Origin: Symbiodinium natans
Taxonomy: Eukaryota; Sar; Dinophyceae; Suessiales; Symbiodiniaceae
Length of the DNA stretch: 64,000 bases
Reading direction: 5' to 3'
Assembly: GCA_905221605.1 (NCBI GenBank)
Contig: CAJNDS010001113.1
Coordinates: forward strand, 1,115,163 to 1,179,162
Part shown: positions 11,030 through 22,208 of the stretch, one piece after another
Numbering within the stretch: the first letter of the stretch is position 1
Layout of the letters: each line of letters begins with the position of its first letter
The notes under the pieces: model-generated
What the model saw: the letters and a program-made list of their open reading frames with translations, nothing else
The model's database searches: none
Told to the model about the DNA's origin: nothing
Made by a program: the position numbers and the translations under genes

Positions 11030-11406
11030 AACCCTAAACCCTGAGCCCTAAACCCTAAACCCTAAACCCTAAACCCTAAACCCTAAACCCTAAACCCTAA
11101 ACCCTAAACCCTAAACCCTAAACCCTAAACCCTAAACCCTAAACCCTAAACCCTAAGCCTAAACCCTAAACCCTAACCCTAAACCCTGAACCCTGAACCC
11201 TAAACCCTAAACCCTAAACCCTAAACCCTAAACCCTAGACCCTAGACCCTAGACCCTAGACCCTAGACCCTAGACCCTAAACCCAAACCCCAAACCCCAA
11301 ACCCCAAACCCCAAACCCCAAACCCCAAACCCCAAACCCTAAACCCTAAACCCTAAACCCTAAACCCTAAACCCCAAACCCTAAACCCTAAACCCTAAAC
11401 CCTAGG
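11030..11406. repeat. Telomere-like array with variant blocks
   Basis: About 50 heptamers of CCCTAAA. Homogeneous sub-blocks of variants occur inside: six CCCTAGA units (about 11234-11276) and about eight CCCCAAA units (about 11283-11338). Confidence 0.97.
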
Positions 11407-11439
11407 TCTATGTAGGGTTTTTGATGAGAGGTTTACTTG

Positions 11440-11515
11440 CAGGATTGGCAGAGGCGTCGAAGGTTGACGGTACCCTATCAGCCCGAACCTTCACAGGCCC
11501 GGCAAGTCCCGGGAA
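11440..11515 (+). CDS. Exon-like island
   Basis: After TTTACTTGCAG the sequence is open in two plus-strand frames (one gives DWQRRRRLTVPYQPEPSQ). It is flanked by a CCCTAAA array on the left and a TTTAGGG array (11530-11602) on the right. Identity unknown. Confidence 0.3.
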
Positions 11516-11602
11516 ACCATGGCAAACATCAGGGTTTAGGGTTTAGGGTTTAGGGTTCAGGGTTTAGGGTTTAGGGTTTCGGGTTTAGGGTTTAGGGTTT
11601 CA

Positions 11603-12160
11603 ATACTGGCCTGGACTTTGGGTTCAGAGGTTTACGCTGTCGGGTTTGGAGAATACAGGTGTCAGAATCTCGGGCTCAGGGTTTCGGGATGTTTCGGGCA
11701 TGTTCACTCACACGACCGTATTGCCAGAGTTGGGAGCCTGCAAACGCAACCCCAACCACCCTTGAATCCCAGACCCCCAACGCCACAAGAAACCGCCTCA
11801 AAGCCCTTGGCTGACCCTAGTCTTGGCGGCCCTCGCCCTTGTAAGAAGGAACCCTCAAAACGAAGGCCCCCCTGGAGAAGGAGGGGCCCCCTTGACGTGC
11901 GGCGCGTCTGGCGAGGCCGCCCCTCCGGCCGAGTCAGGAGGAGCTCGGCGCGCTGTCGCTGGCAGCCCACGCCCGGGTGCGGGTTCCCGGAAGTGGCCGC
12001 AGCTGACTTGAGGGACTCGGAAGTAGGAGAGCCCTGCAGATGTCTCCTTGTGTAATGAGTAATCCTTGTAGGAAGAGGCAACAGGAATCATTGCAGCACC
12101 AAGGTCAGCAAGAGTGAGTGAAGGCTTGCAGCAAAAAAAAATCATTCTCTGAAAAGAGCG
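11603..12160. other. GC-rich region, coding uncertain
   Basis: Overlapping ORFs exist in several frames of both strands because the sequence is GC-rich; the longest (11618-12055, plus) is Pro/Arg-rich with no domain. No call made. Confidence 0.3.
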
Positions 12161-12193
12161 GCACCCTAAACCCTAAACCCTAAACCCTAAATC

Positions 12194-12225
<32 letters not shown>

Positions 12226-12241
12226 ATTTCCGTGGACCCAG

Positions 12242-12390
12242 GTGAGAGCCCGGGACGATGCAAAGATGTCCCAGCTGCAAGTCATGGAGGCGGGGCGCCA
12301 GCTGCAAAAAGTTTCTGAGGTTTCTTCAGCCATGGAATTCCCCTCAGCCCAGAAGACACGCCAGCTGCAAGAATTCTCCGAGCTGGGAAG
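12242..12390 (+). CDS. Putative exon, helical, unidentified
   Basis: Acceptor GGACCCAG ends at 12241, and a donor-like GGGAAG|GG occurs at 12390. The frame reads VRARDDAKMSQLQVMEAGRQ and continues with two QLQ-containing helical segments. A CCCTAAA/CCCTCAA array (12163-12230) lies directly upstream. Confidence 0.42.
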
Positions 12391-13057
12391 GGGGCCGGGC
12401 GGGGGCCCTTGCATAAACGCTGCAAACTGTATGGTCTTTGAGGCTGTGTACGGCGCAGGGCTGAGTCTTGGGAAGCCTGCTGGGATACTTGGTTCGACTT
12501 GACAGCCCCCTAGCGATCAAAACCCCTGAGACCACCGCACGAGACCCACAAAAACCACAAAAAGAAACAGTAACCCTACGGGCCACCCATGTCACCCCAA
12601 CAAGCAACTCATCCCCAGGCACTGCGGAGCGTCTCCCAGGCGCAGGATTCCTCCTGCTGAAGGGTGTTGGGGTCCTTTCAGGATGGAGGGCTTTAGGGTT
12701 TTTTCGACCCCAATACCGTCTTGTTTGGATTCCTTTCTTTGCAATGTACGGAGTTTCTGGCTACCTAAATTCGGGGGTTGGGGGCCGTGTCGGGGTTTTG
12801 GGTGTTTTGGTGTTTAGGTGTTCTGGGCTTTGGGTCTTGGCTCATGGCTGCGGGTGTAGGATTTAGGGAATGGATTGACAATTCGGGCCTTGCGGTTTGG
12901 GGTCTGATTGCTAGCGTTGGGTGGCCGTAGAGTGCATGAACCCTTCTCCTGTTAGGGTTCAGGTTTGGGGTTTAGGGTATAGGGTTTAGGGTTTCGGGTT
13001 TGGGGTTGAGGGTTTACCGTTCCTGTGCCCACGGGTCCTCTCCAATCCTTGTCACAG

Positions 13058-13117
13058 GGTTCAAACATCTAAGCCTGACCGTGAGGACGCCGCTGAGAAG
13101 GCCGTGCTATCTGCCAG
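13058..13117 (+). CDS. Putative exon, unidentified
   Basis: Acceptor CTTGTCACAG and donor GCCAG|GCCGAT bracket 60 bases that read VQTSKPDREDAAEKAVLSAR in phase 2. TTTAGGG repeats lie upstream and a 180-bp CCCTAAA array begins 10 bases after the donor. Confidence 0.48.
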
Positions 13118-13126
13118 GCCGATACA

Positions 13127-13310
13127 ACCCTAAACCCTAAACCCTAAACCCTAAACCCTAAACCCTAAACCCTAAACCCTAAACCCTAAACCCTAAACCC
13201 TAAACCCTAAACCCTAAACCCTAAACCCTAAACCCTAAACCCCTAAACCTCTTCGCCCCCAAACCCCTAAACCCCTAAACCCCTAAACCCCGAAACCCGA
13301 AACCCAACGA
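13127..13310. repeat. Telomere-like array
   Basis: About 20 uninterrupted CCCTAAA units, then CCCCTAAA and CCCGAAA variants. Confidence 0.97.
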
Positions 13311-13333
13311 ACCGAGCTGAAGACTTGGGACAG

Positions 13334-13375
13334 GATGGGTTCTTGTCTTTAGAGCCACCAAAGCTCTACTTGGAG
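13334..13375 (+). CDS. Putative exon, unidentified
   Basis: GGGACAG|GAT acceptor and TTGGAG|GTCGG donor enclose 14 codons in phase 0: DGFLSLEPPKLYLE. It follows a CCCTAAA array. Confidence 0.4.
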
Positions 13376-13541
13376 GTCGGAAGCGGTTTCGACGCAGCTT
13401 GTGTTATGTGTTAGAACGGGCTTTTTACAAGTTCTACCGCCCTGCTCTGTGCCATGAACCTTCGAAAGTGCGGGCCCGAATCAAAAGCCCCGAATCCGGC
13501 GCGCAGGAAGGCACAGGAGATCCGTTCCAGCGTCCAGGAGG

Positions 13542-13545
<4 letters not shown>

Positions 13546-13591
<46 letters not shown>

Positions 13592-13600
13592 GAGAGCAAG
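13546..13600. repeat. AG dinucleotide microsatellite
   Basis: About 27 AG units with one GG break. ORFs reading ERERER or SLSLSL across it are artefacts. Confidence 0.95.
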
Positions 13601-14334
13601 AGCGCTCTTAGAGAGAGCGCGAAACCTTCAGCCCACCCACAGCAGGGTTTTCCAGCGACGGCTTGATGGGTGTTGGTACACTCGTTGAGCTCTCTTCATT
13701 GCCAGCTGGATTTTTGTTCCTGTAAGTAGCAACAAGGAAAGAGCATATTCTTACTTAACATCCAGATTGTGTGTGTGTTGACCGAGATTGAGTCCCCGAA
13801 CAGCAGTTCAACATTTTCGGGGTCGGGGTTGACGTTTCCACTGGCTTCTAGGGGTTTCGCGGAGTTGCCAGGTCCGAAACGAATCCGACCGAGTGACTCG
13901 GCAGCACATTCCCTTTGCAAGCCAGATTCCCCCGCTTCATTAGCCAGACCACCAGCATCCTGTTTCCTTTCTGTGGCGGGCTCTTGCAATCGTATCCTCG
14001 CAGATCCCAGTGATCCCTCATGCGCCGAACAGAAGAGTACCGGAAGCCCCTAGAGATCCAGTTGAGGGCACTAGCAACCATCTGAAATCCCGAGAGACCG
14101 TGAACCCTCGAAAATCCTCTAGTAGATCCCAATCCCACACCGAGACCTTGCCGCTGAGGCTTACCTCGGTCTCGGCATCCCAAAGATTGGCAAGCCCTTC
14201 GATGCCACGAAGGTGTGAGCAACGGAGAGGCGGCCCCGGGCTAAACCCGCTGTCGCTGCTGGAACCTGCTTCACCCTCGCCCCTAAATCTCGAAATCCTA
14301 CAAACCTCAGAAGCCCCTAAAGCCGAAACCCAGT

Positions 14335-14690
14335 AGAATCGTAAACCTTTAAGCCTAAACCAACAAGCCCTAAACTCTATCAACCCTGAACCCTAGAAAC
14401 CGTACAAGCTCCAAAACCCTGGAACCCCAAAATAAACTCCAAAAAGACCCTATGTGAACCCTATATAAACCCTATCAAAGACCTACGCAAATCCTATAAA
14501 CACTGTTTATAAACCCCCTCTAAACCCTAGGTACATCTTACATAAACCCGACATAACCCCCCCTAGAAACCCTATATCAACCCTACATAAACCTTACATA
14601 AACCCCCCTATCAACCCTACATAAACCCTACGAAACCCTTCGATTCCAGCAGTGCTAATAAACCCTCAACCCTAAACCCTAAACGAGCAT
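14335..14690. repeat. Degenerate telomere-like tract
   Basis: CCCTAAA-derived words such as ACCCTATATAAA and CCTACATAAACC, far more diverged than neighbouring arrays. Confidence 0.8.
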
Positions 14691-14842
14691 AGTAACTTTT
14701 AGGAGGGGTTCGGCTTGGTTGGGGATTCCGGCTCTGAAGACTTGTTTTGAGGGCTTCAGGCTGCGAGGCACATTGAGGACCAAATGTTCCACATGTGTCG
14801 ACAAAGGCTTCTGCTGTGAGCAGCTGTGAATCGTTCTGCATG

Positions 14843-14845
14843 CAG
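14843..14845 (+). promoter_or_regulatory. Candidate trans-splice acceptor, membrane protein copy 1
   Basis: TTCTGCATGCAG about 50 bases before the start codon matches in position and sequence TTGCATTCTGCAG before copy 2. Dinoflagellate mRNAs usually receive a spliced leader at such a site; assignment here is inference. Confidence 0.4.
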
Positions 14846-14897
14846 CAGGCAGATTTTCGGTTTGCCTTTTCCAACCTGCGACCAGAAACACGCCGCC

Positions 14898-17800
14898 ATG
14901 GAGAAGAGCCTGCCATGGTGGGGATGCGTGGCATTGATCCTCGTCGCCGTGGAGTATGTCAACCAAGATCTCCTCGACGGCAGTGCCTTGAACCTCCGGC
15001 AAGTTTCCCAGGCCGGGGGGCTACTGACCCCAAACCCTGAATCAGCCCAAGCTCCAATTTTCAGAGTGCCCGAAAAAGATCCCAAACAAGAAAGTCTTCG
15101 GGCCCTAGCGTTGAAGCGCGAAGTTGCCAGGTGCGGGCAGCAAGGAGGCTGGACGAGATGCCGCAGGTGGCTCTGAGTCCTTCACCGGCGCCGCAGGAGT
15201 TTGATCTTGACCCAACCCAGACAATTCAGGGGACAAACCATACCTTGACGGATGTTGACAACACGGACCCCCGGCATCCCCACGTGGGCCCGTACATCGA
15301 TCCAGCAGAGATCGAGAACAAGGTCCTCTTTATGGAAGTGCCCTGCTTGGACTTATTATTCTTCAGTTACCAGCTGATCCTTCCCTGTGGCAACTTGTCC
15401 GTGCCGCCGGAGGGCATCGAGTTCGAAACATTCTTTGGGGAGTATCACGTGCCAGGTTCAGCAGTGCTAGTGGATACCGTCAGGCACACCGAGAGGGAAA
15501 TGACCCGGTACACCATTCTCCTCATCATCCTTGGCGTCATAGGCTGGTTGTGCTCCACCTTCTGCATCCCGTCCAACCGTGAGAGGTTCGTCAGCAAAGT
15601 GCAAAAAGTCCTTTCTGGCAAGCTTGCCTCCGATTTTGATGATGAGGATGATGAGGATGACAGTGATGCGGAGAACCCCGGCCGCGAGGAGGAGCTGAAG
15701 GCCTCTTTGAGCTCTCAAGCTGTGTTGTTTCTTTGGAGATAGAGTTGATTCTTGCAGTGTAGCTTGGGGGACTCGCAAGGCATATGTCTGGAACATTCTG
15801 GAACACCATGCCAAAATGGCTTGGGCCGTTTTGGTCGCCAGGTCTTGGGATCCATGGATCCGTCGCGTTTCTGCCCTCTGTTTTTGTTTCCCCGCAAGCA
15901 ACCCCCTGTGACCCCTGTGTCAGCCATGTCCGTTTCCTTCCATGGCGCCGAGACCTTCGCCGCGAGACCGTCGAGTTCAGCCACACAGAGGACTGAAAAC
16001 AGCTGCCCCATGGCAACGAAGATCCGACCAGGGCTGCGGGTGATGTCGAGCATCTGCGCCAGTTCTTCCACCCCCGGTGCGGCGAAACCACAAAGTGGCA
16101 CAATCTCAGCCACGGCCACGACCCGACCTGTCCCAGCGGAATGTCAGTCGTGTGGGTTGCAACTGGGATGTGTTGGGCGCTGGCGTGTTGGGAGCGGGTG
16201 TGGTGCGTTTTGGGGAGCAGGAAAGGTGTGTGCTGGGAGTGGCTGGGAGGCGAGTCTGGAACGGGCAAGGCTCGAGTGGGGAACGCCCCTGACACACGTG
16301 TTAGGAACACGTGGCTTCCCTAAGGAACGCCAAAGACCACGAACAATCTCCAAACCTTGCCCCTGAACCTGTAACTACCGGAATCCATGATTCACAGACA
16401 ATTCCTGTGTCATCGTCAAATTTAGGTAGGAACCCTCCTAAACTTAAGTTTCTTGTTTTTGTTTCTTGTGTTCTTTATTCGACATCAGTAGAGAATTACT
16501 CTAAATTCCACCCCCCTCGTTTCCTGTTTTTGTTTCTTGTGTTCAGTGTTCGAAACGTGGAGAATGAGTAAAGAAGTAGAGACTTAACTTAAATTCCACC
16601 CCCCTCGTTTCTTCTTTTGTTTCTTGTGTTCATTCTTCGCAAATCGGAGAAGTAGAGAAGTGGAGACTTAGTTTAAGTTCCACCCCTCTCGTTTCTAGTT
16701 CATAATCTACGTAACAACAAGTCCTTTTCTGACGTACCCAAAGCGCGGGGGAGCTTGTTGTACTCCCTCCCTTAGGAAACTGAAAAGAAGACTGTATACA
16801 CAATTCCTCGAAAGAGAACTTCAAAGAAACCTGCAGAGTAGGGTCGTCACTCCAAAACCTGTAAACTTCTGGGTGGCGCGTTCTTGACTCGACATGAGGG
16901 AAGACACAAGGTCGGAATTGGCACGAGTAACTTCGAAGAGGATTGCAAGCATCAGCATCCTGTGCCGGAATGCCAGGTTTTCTGCAGAGGCTGAGGGCTA
17001 ACCGAAAGAATTAGGACCTTAGGGCCAGCTAAGAGTATAGGTCTAGGCAGCAGCCTGTTTGTGCAAGGCAGCTGTAAGTTGGGGGGTAGGGAGCTCCAAA
17101 AGGTTTGGAACATTACAGAGTCCTCTGATGGAGACTCCATAAACAGGATGTTCATCAACAAGATAGCGCCATAGCCTTTGGCGTGAGAAAAGGCTTTAAA
17201 GAAAGCCCTCGCCGGGCGTTTGCAGGGGGACGCCCCATCGCGAAGAGGGCGAATGAGGGCAGAGACCAGCCTGGCTCTGGGAGGAAGCGACTGGTGGTGT
17301 CATTGACCTTTCCGGGCGGGGCACCGGGAGCGAGTGGGGGCGGCAGACGCCCGCAGGCAGAGCCCAGCTGCTGCGTCCTCAGCAAATAGGCTCCATCGGC
17401 CTTGAAGCAAATTGGACACACCTGACGGGCCAGAGCAAAGCCAAACTCGAATTCCAACGCTCAGATTAGTGGGGAAGGCGACCCGAGTTTTTGAACGAAT
17501 GCCGCAGAAGGTGTAGGTCCTTCGATGGAAAGGCAGCAACCACCCAAACACTGTGCAAAGAAGGGAGCGCTTGTACGCCTGCACGGTAGGAGCATGCGTT
17601 GCGATGGCCATTGGTTCTCACAGACATAAACATGTAAGTGAGTGCTGAAGCCCTCGCACAAACCCTGTAGGCTCGGCTGGACCCCATGTCGCCGGAGTTC
17701 ATTGCCCCGGGCAACATCTACCGCGTGCTGGCAGTTCTCCATCCTGGAATCATCGGATATGTCACCTGGCTCGGGTACGCCTTGAGGGCCTCGATTGTGG

Positions 17801-18603
17801 CCTACATGCAGATTTGGATACCTTACAACATCGTCACGAACACGCTGAAGCGATGGCAGTGTCTGGGGGTCAAGTCTCCCCTGTGGTTCTTGGCCAACGG
17901 TGGAACCTTCTTGGCGATGGTCACTGCTTTAGGCACCCTTTCTTCTATGTTTGCACAAAAGTGCGTCCGCCACATCTTTCATGGAGCAGAGGCGAACATG
18001 TACATCCTCTCGTATGACAATCCAAGTGATGGCGACAGGCCAGCAAGCAGACGGTCGTCCGTATCGTCACAGGCATCCGAGCAGCCTCTGGCCGGACTGG
18101 GTGGACTGTCCGAGGGGGTGGAGCAGGCCTTCGGAAGCTTAAAGGGAGGCGTCGGCACGGCGTACCAGCAACTTCAACATCCCGAGCTTTCAGACAAATC
18201 AGCTAGCTTCAACGAGTATTTCTGGTGCAATGTGTCGATGCTCTTGAACGTCGTGATGTCCGTTCTGCTTGAGCTTGCCATGTTTCTGAAGGTTGCCACC
18301 TTCACGGGCCGCATTGCCAACGTGGCGATGACGGCTGTGTCCCTCTACTTCATCTTTGACCTCGACAACCGGATCATGGATGCAGACCCCAAGCTGAAGA
18401 GGCGATATCGCAGGACGGTTGCCGCACAAACCGTGCCAATTGCCCCAGAAAAGCGTCCGAGAATGATCCCCATCATGGCCAACATCTTCGCCGCCATCGT
18501 GAATTTAACCGTGCCCTTGGCCTTGGTTGGCGTGGTGTTGATCGCCTGGAGGCGCTATGACGATGGCTTCATCATTGGTGGAGATGGCCTATCGGTGGTC
18601 TGA
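14898..18603 (+). CDS. Uncharacterised multi-pass membrane protein, copy 1 (3 exons)
   Basis: Exons 14898-15002, 15167-15700 and 17671-18603 join in phase 0 to give about 523 residues. Intron 1 is GT-AG (164 bp). Intron 2 is GC-AG (AAG|GCCTCT...CTGTAG|GCTCGG, 1,970 bp). Exon 1 encodes a signal-like or first membrane segment (WWGCVALILVAVEYV). Exon 2 encodes a ~110-residue domain with two N-glycosylation sequons (NHT, NLS), so probably lumenal or extracellular, then a membrane helix (YTILLIILGVIGWLC, residues ~150-169) and a strongly acidic tract (FDDEDDEDDSDAE). Exon 3 holds about five further hydrophobic segments and a Ser-rich loop (SRRSSVSSQASE) that may be phosphorylated. The start is chosen because the same exon 1 and donor exist in copy 2. 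I do not recognise the family. A second full copy lies 3.6 kb downstream on the same strand. Confidence 0.82.
16440..16700. repeat. Imperfect tandem repeat in intron 2 of copy 1
   Basis: The block CCACCCCCCTCGTTTC...GTTTCTTGTGTTC recurs about three times at spacings near 71 and 87 bases (GTTTCTTGTGTTC at 16461, 16532, 16619). It is absent from the 157-bp intron 2 of copy 2. Confidence 0.75.
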
Positions 18604-19190
18604 GAGCTCTTGTGATGCAGTCAAGCTGATCGGACCCATGATCGTTGGGTTTCGCGGCGAATCTGCCCCTGATTTCACAACGGAGTACATTCTTTTCCGC
18701 CCCCAAGCCTAGTTTGCTTCCGTCCAAGGAGTGTACACGACCGATTAGCTTACAGTTGTATTCAACAGACACGCAGCCAAAGCAGAAGCGCAGGGTTTAT
18801 GCAGGTACGTTGCAGCACTTGGCGTTGCACCTCGCAGGGCTTGCTGAACTCACGTATCCGAGCTATGCTCTCATCTTCCCCTGATGAGTTCACTCGTGAC
18901 GAATGAGCTCCTGGCTGTGTTCTATCTTGGCACCAAGATGAGGTGGTCGAGATGCATGCACTAGCGGGGGAAGCAGCTCAGTTTGTTTCACGCAGGATCC
19001 ACGGAACACAGAGTGAAACTGCAGGATTAGGTTCAACGGTTTGGGGGAATCTGATCAGTAAACGCCTCACACAGACCTTGTCAAAAACGATCGTGTTTGC
19101 GGGACGCTGCTAGAGAACCAGGGTCTTTACAAGGCCACTCTGAATTTGAGACCTAGTCACCTGCTGCGATATCTCTACCCGTCCAAGCGA
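18604..19190. other. 3' flank of membrane protein copy 1
   Basis: Contains CCCATGATCGTTGGG and GCGAATCTGCC at 18636-18672, which match the 3' flank of copy 2 at about 24375-24410. The rest is without recognisable features. Confidence 0.6.
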
Positions 19191-19368
19191 GGGTTTAGGG
19201 TTTAGGGGGTACGGCTCAGGGTGCTCGCGTTCCAGCGCCCTTGCTGGGTCCCAATGTAAAATGGAGTTTCAGGATTTCAGGGTTTCGGTGTTTATGGAGC
19301 TTTGGGTTTCGGGGCACAGGGTTTAGCGTTCAGGGCCTAGGGTTTATGGGTAGAGAGTTTTTGGCTCA

Positions 19369-19487
19369 AGGCTTAGGGTTTAGGGTGCAGCTGAAAATGG
19401 TAAGTTTAGATGTGCATGATGTTGTGGGATTCTCTGCGTGGGTGGGTACTTCTCCAACACATGACGAAAAAGCTCGCCTAGTACATG
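19369..19487 (+). repeat. Dispersed repeat, copy 1 of a pair
   Basis: Starts in GGCTTAGGGTTTAGGGTGCAG and continues through CTCTGCGTGGGTGGGTACTTC. A diverged copy lies at about 63676-63795 in the same orientation (GGTGCAGCTGAAAA shared, GGGTGGGTGCTTCTCC). Confidence 0.75.
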
Positions 19488-19494
19488 AACTGCT

Positions 19495-19735
19495 GAACCC
19501 TAGACCCTAGACCCTAAACCCTAAACCCTAAACCCTAAACCCTAAACCCTAAACCCTAAACCCCCTAAACCCCCAAAGCGTAAACCCAAAATCCCTCAAG
19601 CGCTGGAGAAAGCTCCATAAACACTGAAACCACCAACAACTCGATACCCATAACCCTAAACTCTAAACCCTAAACCCTAAACCCTAAACCCTAAACCCTA
19701 AACCCTAAACCCTAAACCCCAAACCCTAACCCTAG
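19495..19735. repeat. Two CCCTAAA arrays
   Basis: Arrays at about 19495-19565 and 19650-19735, with ~85 bases of degenerate CCCTAAA-like sequence between. Confidence 0.9.
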
Positions 19736-19737
19736 GC

Positions 19738-19860
19738 CGTGAACGCTCTCGAATTTCACACCTTGGGTTGCATTTCGAAGGCCCTTCCGCCGTCGAGGAA
19801 GCGATGGGTTGAGCGTGAAAGAAGAGAGCACCTTTGCAGACAGGACGATGCCGCGGTTTA
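19738..19860 (+). CDS. Exon-like island between opposed arrays
   Basis: Between a CCCTAAA array and a TTTAGGG array, one frame reads VNALEFHTLGCISKALPPSR and then KRWVERERREHLCRQDDAAV before a stop supplied by the array (TTTAG). Basic and helical; unidentified. Confidence 0.35.
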
Positions 19861-19950
19861 GGGTTTAGGGTTTAGGGTTTAGGGTTTAGGGTTCAGGGTT
19901 TAGGGTTTAGGGCTTAGGGGTAATCTTAGCCACTTTTGACCATCATCTCT

Positions 19951-20098
19951 TGGGATGTTCAACCTTTTGCTATCAGTCCTTAATCGGGAGTAACCCTAAA
20001 CCCTAAACCCTAAACCCCAAACCCCAAACCCCTAAACCGTATAGTACCCCCGATTGTCTTCCCTATGAAGGACTGTTGGTATAAGGGGGAAGATCCCA
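19951..20098. mobile_element. MITE family F1, copy b, with a telomere-like array inside
   Basis: Left arm GGGATGTTCAACCTTTTGCT...AGTCCTTAATCGGG pairs with CCGATTG...GAAGGACTGTTGGT and AGGGGGAAGATCCC at the right. A CCCTAAA array occupies 19993-20040 in the loop. Confidence 0.78.
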
Positions 20099-20589
20099 AA
20101 TCATCTCCATCGCTTTAGGGACTTAAGCGGTCAAGAGCGGCGGGACATGCTACGCTCACGTGGGGCGTGTTGGGTGTGTAAGGGTTACATAAGCATACAC
20201 ATTAAAAAAAAATCTCCTTTCAAAGTATAGTACCACAAACTTGCATCCCGCAACCCTCAACCCCCAAATCCTAAACCCTTAAACCCATGCAGTGGCATTG
20301 CACGCCCGCACGCAGGGGTTTAAGAGCTGATGAGGCCTCAGTGGGTCCTTATGAAAGGTTGTACCTGGAATAGTTATCGGTAGGGGCAGAAGTCGACTTA
20401 TGATCGGCTATTTCCTGAAGAACACCCTCCTCCAAGAAATGTGAGAGTCCCCATCTTGCCCTTTTCCCGGTGCTCAATTTCCCTAGCCAGAAGAACCCAG
20501 GGCCGCACTTGTGTGGAATTTCTCCCAAAAACTCAATAGGGTTTAGGGTTTAGGGTTTAGGATTTAGGCTTTAGGGCTGACGACACCCA

Positions 20590-20700
20590 AGCGTTTTGCG
20601 AGCATGAAGGCCATCGGTTTTTTCCATCAAAGGCCTTGCTGGCATCCAGCATGGTGTCTAAAGGCTCGTGCGCCTCATAGTTGCAACATGTAGAAAGATC
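20590..20700 (-). pseudogene. Possible reverse-transcriptase fragment
   Basis: The minus strand reads TMLDASKAFDGK, close to the LINE reverse-transcriptase motif with the catalytic Asp (LDxSKAFD). A frame change just after it would give a further RT-like reading. Too short to classify. Confidence 0.3.
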
Positions 20701-20790
20701 ATGATATTCATATGTTAATATGAATACTAATATTCATATTCATATTCATATTCATATTCATATCAATATTCATACTAATACATATTATTC
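20700..20790. repeat. ATTCAT microsatellite
   Basis: ATATTCATATTCAT units, with an inverted start (TATGTTAATATGAATA). Confidence 0.85.
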
Positions 20791-20889
20791 GTGCGCAAGC
20801 TTTGGCATCAAGGTTGGACCCGACCGCACACCAAGATATGCAAAGCCCGAAGCTCCAAGCCCCAACACAAACTCAATGAACCCCAGAAG

Positions 20890-21340
20890 GCCTAAACCCT
20901 AGACCCTAAACCCTAAACCCGAAACCCTAAACCCTAAACCCTAAACCCTAAACCCTAAGAAGCCTGTTCCCCTCCGCCTTTTCCCCCTCCCGGAATCGTG
21001 CACATAGCTTTGCCCAGCCATGGCCCTGGAGCCGGCGGGCCTTGTCGTGAAAGCGCTTCCAAGGAGAGCCCTAAACCCTAAACCCTAAACCCTAAACCCC
21101 AAACCACAAACCCCAAACCCTAAACCCCAAACCCTAAACCCTAAACCCTAAACCCTAAACCCTAAACCCTAAACCCTAAACCCTAAACCCTAAACCCTAA
21201 ACCTAAGCCCTAAACCCGAAGCCCTAAACCCGAAGCCCTAAACCCTAAGTAAGCCCCAAGCCCTAAGCCCTAAGCCCTGAAACCTAAGCCCTAAAACCTA
21301 AGTACGCCCTAAGCCCTAAGCCCTAAACCCTAAACCCTGG
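20890..21340. repeat. Telomere-like arrays around a short island
   Basis: CCCTAAA arrays at about 20890-20957 and 21068-21340, the latter with CCCCAAA, CCCGAAG and CCCTAAG variants. The island between (20958-21067) is open on both strands (plus AMALEPAGLVVKALPRRA, minus KRFHDKARRLQGHGWAKLC); strand undecided. Confidence 0.85.
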
Positions 21341-22137
21341 GATCGCAATCCGGAATCCTGGGACAGGGAGGATCCAGGCTTATCCGCGTGTGTTTGGGTT
21401 GGTTTTCAGGCTCGGGGTGTTTCAGGCTTTCAGGGTGCGTTGTCCAGCAGGTGGGGTTCAGGGGGGGAAATCGGAGCTTTGGGATTCTTGGGTGGGCTTT
21501 AGGGTTTAGTTTACCCATAAACCGCAAGACCCGAAACAACTTGCCATTGAGACTCAGGGCCTCATTGTCACAGCCTTGAAAGCTGAAATCTGCATCATCC
21601 TCAACCCTACATCTCGGAGCCTTCCAAGCCTCAAAACCCCTAAATCCTGCAGCCCGAAACCTCTGTGAACCCTAAAGCCCGAAACCCCAAGCCCTATGAA
21701 GCCTCAACCCCAAAATTTCCTAAACCTACAAGCCCTAAACTCTCCCAACCTTAAACGCTAGAAACCCCGAACCCTACAAGCTCCAAACTCCCAGAAACCC
21801 TCGAAACCCCTCGATTCCCGAACTGTAGGAGCGCCTCCTCAGCAGTTCTCTCGCCGAAGAAGGCCCAATGGCTGAGAGATTTAGGGGTTTGCGCCTTCAA
21901 AGATCTGGTGGTGTCCGAACCTCGGGGAGTACGTTTTTTGGGGGGTCCCTGTTATAAGGGAATTACACGATTTGGGGGGGGCGCCTCGAGGCCATTTTTT
22001 TTCGCAAGGCATTTGGGAAGGAGGTCGAACTTCCGGTCCATGCGCTCGCAGGTGCTTGTGAGAGATTTACCAACAACAATGTTTTTTGTTATTCTGCTAG
22101 CTGGTGAGCAGTTGTGAGCTCTGTGTTTTGCATTCTG

Positions 22138-22140
22138 CAG
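22138..22140 (+). promoter_or_regulatory. Candidate trans-splice acceptor, membrane protein copy 2
   Basis: TTGCATTCTGCAG, 68 bases before the start codon, corresponds to the same motif before copy 1. Confidence 0.4.
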
Positions 22141-22208
22141 GCTCTTGGGGCTCCTTTTGCCTTTCTGTGCGACCTTAGCGCCAGGGAAGAAACAGCCCAG
22201 TAGTAGCC

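Noticed and set aside
11030-11406. A true telomere or chromosome end
   Set aside because: Arrays occur dozens of times in both orientations with unique sequence on both sides, and the window ends in non-repeat DNA.
13399-13611. ORF with a poly-ERE tail
   Set aside because: The tail is the AG microsatellite. Only the short KAQEIRSSVQEV reading upstream looks protein-like, too short to call.
19345-19360. TTTTGGCTCAAG, matching the end of the dinoflagellate spliced leader
   Set aside because: The related repeat at 63665 has TTTAGGGTTCAAG at the same place, so the match is better explained as a telomere-unit variant; the rest of the leader is missing.
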